DNA from: Funneliformis mosseae
Taxonomy: Eukaryota > Glomeromycota > Glomeromycetes > Glomerales > Glomeraceae
Length of the DNA stretch: 24,631 nucleotides
Assembly (NCBI GenBank): GCA_910592005.1
Contig: CAJVPP010000919.1
Span: 1 to 24,631, forward strand
Direction: 5' to 3'
The translations under genes and the position numbers were made by a program. How positions within the stretch are numbered: position 1 is the stretch's first letter; each line of letters starts with the position of its first letter. This document shows, in pieces, positions 1 through 7,191 of this stretch. The notes below the pieces were generated by a model. It did no database searches. It was not told where the DNA came from and saw nothing but the letters and a program-made list of their open reading frames with translations.

Positions 1-654
1 AGCACCAGTTGCTGTTCCAGATAATGGGATAATGGGTCCCAAGCCTTGTCTTGAAAAGCATCCCCAAAACATTCGTCTAGGGCTATGTTTCACGGTGGTA
101 GCAACACAAGAAAGGTTCTACTCATCTTGCGGCTTCCGCCACACTCTACTACACCTGTTTTGTTGGAATTGGGAAAAGGTTGATTCGTTACTCCACATGA
201 CTTTTGCCCAATCGTGCTTTGTCCAACTTTGGTGTTCTAAAGCCCATGCAAGACGCATTTCCATATTTGCTGGTGAGATTAAAGGCTTGCGTCGAACAAG
301 ACAATTTCTTAGCTCAGCTTTATGAAGTATTCGAACAATTGTGTTGGCTGAAACATCCTGATTGGTCTTCTTCTTCCAAAGTTGTTAAACTTCAGCAGTA
401 CATAAGCGACGATTCTTTCCCTTGCTATTGATTACAAGTCGCTTAAGCCGGTTTCGTTGCGAAGGTTCAATAAGGGGCGGACGACCAGAACGGGGCCTTG
501 AATTAGTAGTTCCGGTTTCATTCATTCTTTTCAAAGTGTCAAATACTGTTGACGGCCCACACCCGACAGTCGCGGCAATAGTTCTATAACTGTCGCCACG
601 TTGACGGCAATAAAATATAGCGCCACGTTGTTCTTTTGTTAATTCTTTACTCAT
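1..654 (-). pseudogene. Tc1/mariner-type transposase, broken and truncated by the window edge
   Basis: A minus-strand reading frame begins at the ATG at 652-654 (MSKELTKEQRG; another in-frame ATG lies 18 codons upstream at 706-708) and stays in one frame to base 1. The N-terminal third is a helix-turn-helix region typical of Tc1-like transposases (RQRGDSYRTIAATVGCGPST, then the basic hinge RPRSGRPPL). The following part looks like the start of the DDE catalytic domain (WAKVMW, then RVWRKP, then FWGCFSRQGLGPI). Two in-frame stops interrupt it, at 385-387 and 118-120. The first catalytic Asp, normally in a W-S-D-E-S context, reads Asn (WSNES). No frameshift is seen. The C-terminal part lies outside the window. 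The copy is therefore a dead transposon remnant. Transposase identity is confident from domain order and motifs. Confidence 0.87.
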
Positions 655-819
655 TTTTATTGATTTCGGGGAATGAAATTTATTTTGAGTTAAAGTCAAA
701 ATAAACAAACAAAATGCGCATTTATTAAGTTTGATTTATGTAAACAAATTCTGGAACGTCATGTGACCATAATATTATTAAGTTACGTGACGTTATTAGC
801 ATGTAATCACGCTTAAAAA

Positions 820-850
820 GTGGTGTTCGGAGACTTTTGGTGACCCTCTG
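820..850. repeat. Terminal inverted repeat of the Tc1/mariner element
   Basis: This is the outer end of the transposon, with GGTGACCCTCTG directly before TA at 851-852. The inner limit is approximate because the opposite repeat is not in the window. Confidence 0.65.
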
Positions 851-852
851 TA

Positions 853-1550
853 TTAGCTAAAGTATCTAAAGGTTAAAAGTGATTTTTAAATAAAAAAGCT
901 ATTTTAAAATTTAAAGATAATTTTATTAATTTTTTACATTAAAAAAAGAATTCTAAAAAATGTATAAACTTGTATTTTAATTTGCATTTTGACTTATATA
1001 ATTGTTAAATATAATTTAATTTAATAAAAAAGTATTTTAAATATTAAAGTTTTTATTTTATGATTTGATTCAACTTAACTTATTAGAAGCTTTAATTAAA
1101 AGTTATTTCTAAACATTATAAAAACTTTAAATATGTTATAAATGACATTTTTTAGTAAAAAATAAATACTTATCTATTTTTTACTTTATTTAATAATAAA
1201 AGTATTAACTTTTTTAATATTTAAATATTTAATTTTTTTTTATTTATAAAACTTCTAATTATAAAATAATTATCATTTATTTGCTATCAAATTTGAATAT
1301 GATATTATTATTTTAAAAAATAATAAAAAAAAAATAAGTAAATTAAAGACTTAAAAAGATAAATTCTTATTATTACAATTATTTTATACATACTTTAATA
1401 ATTCTTTATATAATAAAAGAGAGAAAGAAAAGTTATTAATAGTTTATTATATTGAAACATTAAATAAAACTCGTATTAAAAGAATAAATATTTATTTAAA
1501 CTAACTTGTATTATTTTATTTTAAATAAGGATCTGTTATAATTATAAAGA
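853..1550. other. Gene-free AT-rich spacer
   Basis: About 700 bases of extremely AT-rich sequence with short A and T runs separate the transposon end from the 3' end of the MATH-domain gene. I see no coding frame, RNA gene or clear repeat. It presumably includes the 3' untranslated region of the minus-strand gene. Confidence 0.7.
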
Positions 1551-2663
1551 TTATTCAATATCCTCCAGATCAACAATCGTTTTTTCGGTACAATAAGAAA
1601 ATTCGTTTATAATAGGGGTTTGATTATCATTAAATTCTATATAATCACAAGTACGATATTCACGTTCTATATATTCTTTATATTTTGAATTTTTCGTCAT
1701 TGATGGTTTTTGTGATTTTCGTCGTTCCGAGAATATTCCAACCTTAGATATTTCCAACCTTTTGTTTGTAATGTAAAATAATTCTTCAATCCCTTCTACG
1801 TTATTAGTTGCGAGCAATTGCAGCATTCCTTCACCTTTTTTAACTTGTTTCCAATGATCAGCGGCGTATTCTAAACCCGTATTTTTTAAAAGATTATTGT
1901 TATATTTCCACCCCAACAATATGAATTTATGCCAATTTTCATTATCAACAATTTTTAACCATTCATTTATAACCAATTTATTTAAGTTATTAAGCATCAT
2001 CATATCCGCAAGTTTAAAAGTGTGTTCGAAATCATCAAAACTTTCTAGATCCAACAATTTTCCTAAATATGACCCACAATCAAGTTCGAATTCAATATCT
2101 GAAAACGTATCATCTTCAAAAAAATCTTCATATTTATTATCGAATCTGATTTTATCGACAGGTATAGATTTTTCTTCAAGAACGGTAACTTGAACAAACA
2201 AGTTGACAACTTTTGTTTTTTCATTTCTTGGAAATATATAATCTAATGAAAAGAAATTATCGTACAGACAACTTGAAACAGTTTTTGATCCGTTAAAAGT
2301 AAAGTTCCCACTTTTTTCACATTGTCTGATCACAGCTTTACGCTTAGGTAATAACTGACTAATATCATATTCTCCAATTCCTAAAATAAATTGTTTCCGT
2401 CTCGTAGTGATACCTTTTTCCTTTTCATACTTTGTTTGAATCGCATGAACACGCAAAGACATTCCTTTCGATATAATTCCGTTTGGGTACAAGGATAATT
2501 CCCACAAAGTAGGATGATTGAAACTTTGATTTTTTGTCTCAAAGGATCTTTGTGGCAACCAAAATTTTTGGCTATTAATACATTCACCTTGAGAGACTTG
2601 TTTTATCCATTTTTGAAAATTTCCAATTTCCCATACAAATGTGTTTGCGATTTCACTAGTCAT
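1551..2663 (-). CDS. MATH-BTB-BACK protein with the BTB core missing
   Basis: This is a single-exon gene of 370 residues with its start ATG in an A-rich context. Residues about 5-165 resemble a MATH domain (FVWEIGNFQKWI, then LWELSLYPNG, then GMSLRVHAI, then FSLDYIFPRN). Residues 177-198 look like the beginning of a BTB/POZ domain (EDDTFSDIEFEL). From residue 199 the sequence jumps to the BTB end (YLGKLLDLESFDDFEHTFKLAD) and continues as a BACK-like helical region to about 300 (LNKLVINEWL, NENWHKFILLGWKYNN). The family (SPOP-like adaptors of Cullin-3 ubiquitin ligases) normally has a BTB of about 100 residues. Only about 44 are present, so some 50-60 residues covering most of the dimer and Cul3 surfaces are gone without breaking the frame. 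A substrate-binding role through MATH is plausible; normal Cul3 adaptor function is doubtful. The C-terminal 60 residues are unassigned. Confidence 0.8.
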   Translation of the reverse strand: MTSEIANTFVWEIGNFQKWIKQVSQGECINSQKFWLPQRSFETKNQSFNHPTLWELSLYPNGIISKGMSLRVHAIQTKYEKEKGITTRRKQFILGIGEYDISQLLPKRKAVIRQCEKSGNFTFNGSKTVSSCLYDNFFSLDYIFPRNEKTKVVNLFVQVTVLEEKSIPVDKIRFDNKYEDFFEDDTFSDIEFELDCGSYLGKLLDLESFDDFEHTFKLADMMMLNNLNKLVINEWLKIVDNENWHKFILLGWKYNNNLLKNTGLEYAADHWKQVKKGEGMLQLLATNNVEGIEELFYITNKRLEISKVGIFSERRKSQKPSMTKNSKYKEYIEREYRTCDYIEFNDNQTPIINEFSYCTEKTIVDLEDIE

Positions 2664-3448
2664 TTTTTACTCCTTTTGGAAGGGGGTAGGTGATAGGATA
2701 GGGTAAAAGTATATATATATGTTAATATGTAACTATAAGCGAAGTCAATCTGACTATAATAACAAGTATTCAAAAAAAAAAAAAAAAAAATATGCAATGC
2801 AATTTTTCTTTTTTATTTAGAAATTTGATGATTTGTCTATGATGATGTAATTGATCAAATCGAGTAACGTTCCGGAAAAACTCAATTATTTCAATCATTC
2901 AGGAATGGCAAAAAGATTTTCATTAAAACACCTAGTGATCGCTTAAATTTACAACTTCATGGAGAATGAAAATAAATCCTCTTTTTTTTCTTGAGGAGGA
3001 TATGGCAATCACGTGATCGACTGTCCCTTTACGTCATTAAAAGTCATTGATGTATCACAAACTAAGGTTCCAGTTGTTGTCGTAGCTTCCCGCAAAAATG
3101 GTAGATCAGCACACTGATTTGTTCCTATAGATAAATGAATCTGGGTCCACTGATTGACTATTTTGACTATTGATTTAACTTTTAACTGTTTGTTACTAAA
3201 AGCAATACTTTTGAGCAACGTTAAAAAATTTTTCGATTTTCATTTTTTTTTTTTTTTTTTGAAGAAACAATTACAATTTTGCTTTGTACATACATTTTTT
3301 AAAACAAGGTGTGAATTTATTGAAACTTTTTGCTAACTTTTATTGCAGCTCTAGTTTATCTATTTTTTTTTTTATTTTTTTTTTTGGTCATTCAATTAAC
3401 CTTTAATTTTTAATATCTATATCTCAAAGAAATATAAAATAAATTAAA
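2664..3448. other. Divergent intergenic/promoter region
   Basis: This 785-bp spacer lies between two divergently transcribed genes and so should carry both promoters. It holds a short TATATATATATG stretch near 2710, an A run at about 2772-2790, T runs at about 3243-3262 and 3364-3386, and a palindromic E-box at 3008-3017. No convincing gene was found. Confidence 0.6.
3008..3017. promoter_or_regulatory. Palindromic E-box (ATCACGTGAT)
   Basis: This is a perfect 10-base palindrome centred on CACGTG, the core bound by bHLH/bHLH-Zip factors such as Cbf1- or Pho4-type regulators in fungi. It sits between two divergent genes, about 340 bp from one start codon and 430 bp from the other. Functional use is inferred only from position and motif. 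Confidence 0.35.
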
Positions 3449-6406
3449 ATGACTGAATTCGAACTCGATCCTATCGCTATTTACGATAATCTTGTAACTT
3501 TGCAAGTTAAACCACAATCAGGAGGAAAGAATGCTAATAACGAGGCCCAATTATTATCCAACTTACGAATAGACACAGCTTCTGTCATTAAGGAAATTGG
3601 TCGATACCGTGCATGTGACTCAGGATCATGCCTTTATTGTCGTGAATGGGCTTCATTTGTCTACAAGAAAAACCATACTTGGACAGTCAAAAACCAAGCT
3701 CAAAACGTTAATGGAGATAACGTTGGAGGAAATAACGTTAAGAAACCAAAGAAGGCCGCGTCGGATATTCATCAACACTTTTGTGATCTGATTCTTCAGC
3801 ATGGAGAAAAGATCAAATCATCCGGATCATCTAATGAAACGGCCGATCTAGTTGATGTTATTGTTCAAAAAGTTTTTTCATGGATTAAATCACCAAGCAA
3901 TTTGTATGAATCACCCGATACCTTTGCTCCTGTAGAATTCGATACGCATCATCAAGTGGTACCAAACCTCGAACATGAAAATGATCCGTCGTCTCTTATT
4001 GATGTAATTGGGATTGAAAAATCTCATTTATATATTCAAAAGGATTCGTTTCCACTTCTTAAACATATTAGCAAGGTTCAACAATGTAACCATACTAAAC
4101 CGGATTGGAAATATCCTTCCGACATTGACCTTGATCGGAGAGTATTTAATGATCATTTATTTAAGGAGGCGGATAAAAATGAGGAGGCTTTAAACGAAAG
4201 TTTAGGTCAAGTATGGTCACATGTTAATAATTTTCTAACTTCAATGCTTGAATTGGAAGCAAAACGAGATTTATCTTTGGGGAAGGGTTGTCTAGCGAAC
4301 CTTTCAAAATTCTTGAAAGAATATCAGGACGAATGTCTGTTATTTCATGAATATTGGGCGCCAGTTGCTGAAGCTTATAAAAAGTCGGGTAAATCCAAGA
4401 AAGGGACCCTTACAAATTTGGCAAATGTTGAGGATATAGACACTGCATTTCACACGTATATTAATAATGTTAAAAATGTGATTTCTCTTTGGGAAGGAGG
4501 TTTTATTGAAAAGTCCGTTAATGACGCAACACAATTTGGAGATGAGGTACAGCGAACATTAGTTAGTATTTTAGAGGAAAGTGAAGAAAGGTTAGTTAGC
4601 GGTCGTGTTGTAGAATTTCATAATAATATTTTGCAAAAGTGTGGTGATGCACTAAGAACAGTGAAAGACATTAAATTATTATTATCGAAACGTGTGTCAA
4701 TATTACACACAGAAATATCCCAGAAAAGTAAAGAACTTATCCAAGAACTTGAAGCACTCGAGGAAGCCTATAAGAATGAATCCCAAAAAACAACGATAGG
4801 TCGATTGGAGAAGGCAAATAATAAAGAATTTCGTAAGCGGATCAAAAAAATAGAGATGGCAGTATATGGATCTAGGCAAAATGCCATCATTTCAATTGGA
4901 AATTTGTTTCCAGTTACTGATTTTACAGGAATTTTTACTAAAAGTTTGGAAATTTTAATGATGGAGGGTGAAATGTGGGAAGCTGTTCAATTAGGACGGC
5001 ATTACAAAAATTATGAATCAACGTCGCAGAAACTTGTGTCACAAAGACGGAAAATATTAAATAATTATAAGGAGGGGATTGAAACGGGACGGAAAACTTT
5101 GTCTGGTATTATCGGGCGATTGTTTTTAAAGGAAGCTCAGAGACAGCAAGATGAGACATTGGCTCTAATGAAACAAGAATCACTTTTACAATCGATAGAA
5201 CAAGGTAAACAGGAGTCTGGGAAGAAGAAAAAAGGCGAAAAAGATCAAAGTATTGCAGAATCGGTAGAATCTTTAACTCCTACCGAGAGTTCAAAAAAGA
5301 GTAAGAAGAAGAAAAAAAAGAGCGGTAACGTTTCAGCTACAAACACGCATATTCTTACACCATCAATGGGCAAAGAGACGGGTTCAGAATCTAAATCCGA
5401 ATCGCCTGTTGATGCAAAGCCTGCAATAAATCCTAAAATAACGAACCACCATGAAAACGTTAATGATTCACAGAAACAATTAAGGCAACAACAATTTTTA
5501 AGGAATATGATAACTGAAAATAGTTCGAAAGACACGAATAGTTCTTCGTCCATGAGCTCAGAAACAGCAAGCGCACCACCGCTCACAAGTTCAACTCATG
5601 ATGAGAAGAATAAAGCTAACGGATTGCCTAGCAAAACCCATGAAATCAATGGGCGCCAATTATCAGTTCCACCAGGGTTGGGTCCGATACCTGGTGATGC
5701 AAATCCAAGACCTATTCCCAATGGTCAGACACTTCCATCGAATGGAATCTATGACGATGTTAGTAAATTAAACCTTGATACTTTGAGCAGGTCCGATTTG
5801 ACAATGCTCATTCAGAATTTATTTACTGAGAAAGCTCAATTGGTGTCCACTCTGATTTCGGTGCAACAAGAAGTCAAGGCAATGACTGATCGATATGCAA
5901 ACCTTTTGGAGGTGGCTCGTGATCGTGAATTTCAAACAATTCAAATGTTTGAAACGCGAAAGCAACAAGAGATGGAAGAGGCGATGAAATATATTCAAAC
6001 GTTAGAGTTAAGAATAACTCAATTAGAAAAGCAGAATCACGTAGGCAATAATAATGAGTCTTCAAGTCCAAAAAATAGCTCTTCTCCCGGGAGTCCGATT
6101 GGAAGTTCTAGTACTAGTCAGACCACGCAATCATCATCAAGTGGATTTAGTCTCTTTCCAACCAACAGAACAAGTACAGGTGGATCCAAAAAGTATTCGA
6201 ACCCTTGGCGAGCCCCCTCTAGCGTGAGGTGCGGTAATTGTGGAGATCAGGGCCACGTTAGTCAGGATTGTACGATTGGATGTAGATATTGTGGTGATTT
6301 GGGGCATTTAAGTGAGAACTGTGATTCTTCTATTCTCGGTGGTGGTAGTGTCAATTCTGATAAGAGCGATAAGGTCATTGATCAAAATAATTCAAGCCTC
6401 ATCTAA
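3449..6406 (+). CDS. Large coiled-coil protein with two C-terminal CCHC zinc knuckles
   Basis: This is an intronless 985-residue protein with start context AAAATGACT. The N-terminal region has clustered cysteines at about residues 56-64 (CDSGSCLYC). Residues about 240-570 are largely helical with charged segments. Two lysine-rich blocks (about 590-630) and a Ser/Asn/Pro-rich, probably disordered linker follow. A strong heptad-like coiled coil spans about 783-863 (LTMLIQNLFTEKAQL, then MEEAMKYIQTLELRITQLEK). Two zinc knuckles close the protein: C928-C931-H936-C941 and C945-C948-H953-C958, each CX2CX4HX4C. Such knuckles usually bind single-stranded RNA or DNA, so an RNA-binding scaffold is the best inference. 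No reverse transcriptase, protease or integrase motif is present, so it is not a retroelement Gag-Pol. I do not recognise a named orthologue. Confidence 0.85.
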   Translation: MTEFELDPIAIYDNLVTLQVKPQSGGKNANNEAQLLSNLRIDTASVIKEIGRYRACDSGSCLYCREWASFVYKKNHTWTVKNQAQNVNGDNVGGNNVKKPKKAASDIHQHFCDLILQHGEKIKSSGSSNETADLVDVIVQKVFSWIKSPSNLYESPDTFAPVEFDTHHQVVPNLEHENDPSSLIDVIGIEKSHLYIQKDSFPLLKHISKVQQCNHTKPDWKYPSDIDLDRRVFNDHLFKEADKNEEALNESLGQVWSHVNNFLTSMLELEAKRDLSLGKGCLANLSKFLKEYQDECLLFHEYWAPVAEAYKKSGKSKKGTLTNLANVEDIDTAFHTYINNVKNVISLWEGGFIEKSVNDATQFGDEVQRTLVSILEESEERLVSGRVVEFHNNILQKCGDALRTVKDIKLLLSKRVSILHTEISQKSKELIQELEALEEAYKNESQKTTIGRLEKANNKEFRKRIKKIEMAVYGSRQNAIISIGNLFPVTDFTGIFTKSLEILMMEGEMWEAVQLGRHYKNYESTSQKLVSQRRKILNNYKEGIETGRKTLSGIIGRLFLKEAQRQQDETLALMKQESLLQSIEQGKQESGKKKKGEKDQSIAESVESLTPTESSKKSKKKKKKSGNVSATNTHILTPSMGKETGSESKSESPVDAKPAINPKITNHHENVNDSQKQLRQQQFLRNMITENSSKDTNSSSSMSSETASAPPLTSSTHDEKNKANGLPSKTHEINGRQLSVPPGLGPIPGDANPRPIPNGQTLPSNGIYDDVSKLNLDTLSRSDLTMLIQNLFTEKAQLVSTLISVQQEVKAMTDRYANLLEVARDREFQTIQMFETRKQQEMEEAMKYIQTLELRITQLEKQNHVGNNNESSSPKNSSSPGSPIGSSSTSQTTQSSSSGFSLFPTNRTSTGGSKKYSNPWRAPSSVRCGNCGDQGHVSQDCTIGCRYCGDLGHLSENCDSSILGGGSVNSDKSDKVIDQNNSSLI

Positions 6407-6668
6407 TTTATTATGACTTGCTGGTCGAAAAAACCTACTATATGATTGATGAGATTGCATACTTTGCTATTTAAATATTTAGTTACAGAAAAAAAAAAAT
6501 TTATTTCTTTATTGATATAGATTGTTTTAAAGCATATTGTATGTATACTTGAAATAATGTTTTGTATTTTTATATGCGTTATGGCATGATCGACGTTATG
6601 ATATATCATATTTATAACAAAATATCGTGTAAATATAACCCCACAATAAATTTGATTTGGTTATATAG

Positions 6669-6686
6669 TACAATATATATATTGTA
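6669..6686. repeat. Perfect 18-bp palindrome TACAATATATATATTGTA
   Basis: The sequence equals its own reverse complement. It sits about 260 bp after the stop codon of the zinc-knuckle gene. It could be a hairpin in the 3' UTR or simply AT-rich low complexity. Confidence 0.6.
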
Positions 6687-6759
6687 TTTTGAGTGATTCT
6701 AAGAAATTTTTGTAAAGAATAGATCCTTTTCAAGAGACTTTTGCCCAATGGATCTTATC

Positions 6760-6792
6760 GTCGTTTCTCACTAAAACGACTTTTTTTTTTTT
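6760..6792 (+). other. Hairpin followed by a T run
   Basis: Arms GTCGTTT (6760-6766) and AAACGAC (6774-6780) enclose a 7-base loop and are followed directly by about 12 T residues. In a eukaryote this could act as a Pol III terminator or a transcript-end structure between the convergent genes. No Pol III gene is recognised upstream. Confidence 0.35.
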
Positions 6793-7191
6793 ATTTTATG
6801 CGACCATAGGTAATCGCTTTGAACGAACATCCAAGTTTCCTATTTCTGGGTCTTTCTTTATAAGCAAGTTCCACACCTACGCTCGTCGATGAGTTGCATC
6901 GTTTGGTCGAAATTTCTTAAATAAACGAATTTATAAGAGGCCATGGCAGGAAATTCATATTACGAGTAATATGTCTCATGCCTCATATAATTTTATTGCC
7001 TAATTTTCAAAGAAATGAACATTGTAAAAGTAGCCTCTTTGCCGTAGCCTTGCACGACAATTAATTAGGCTCCGACGGTCCGACTTAAGTGTAGACGTTA
7101 CACGACGTACAAGCAAAAGCATAATTTATTGTACAAATAGTAAAATACATCAATCTTTTTTTTTTTTTTTTTATAAAAAAAAATTACTCTC

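Larger units (their letters stand above)
1..852 (-). mobile_element. Tc1/mariner DNA transposon remnant (right-hand end only)
   Basis: The element contains the broken transposase and ends at base 850. Read on the minus strand, the end starts TA|CAGAGGGTCACC and continues into AAAAGTCTCCGAACACC, a typical Tc1/mariner terminal repeat next to a TA target dinucleotide (851-852). Inside it, near 757-795, two imperfect inverted copies of AACGTCA(T/C)GTGA/TTACGTGACGTT form a subterminal palindrome. The partner terminal repeat lies left of the window, so element length and target-site duplication cannot be confirmed. Confidence 0.8.
6407..7191. other. Convergent intergenic region with three hairpin-forming palindromes
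   Basis: Two genes converge on this 785-bp stretch. An AATAAA-like signal lies near 6646. Three perfect or near-perfect palindromes occur: 6669-6686, 6760-6780 (followed by a run of T) and 6956-6973. The part from about 6720 to 7110 is less AT-rich than the other spacers, but I see no coding frame, tRNA or known small RNA. Confidence 0.6.

Noticed and set aside
32..431. Plus-strand open frames over the transposon
   Set aside because: They are antisense to the transposase frame, which carries clear family motifs; the plus-strand peptides have none.
2040..2100. An intron hiding the missing BTB core
   Set aside because: The frame is continuous over the junction and no intron-sized gap exists, so an in-frame deletion fits better.
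6760..6792. Bacterial Rho-independent terminator
   Set aside because: The shape fits, but introns and gene content show a eukaryotic nuclear genome, so this label would be wrong.
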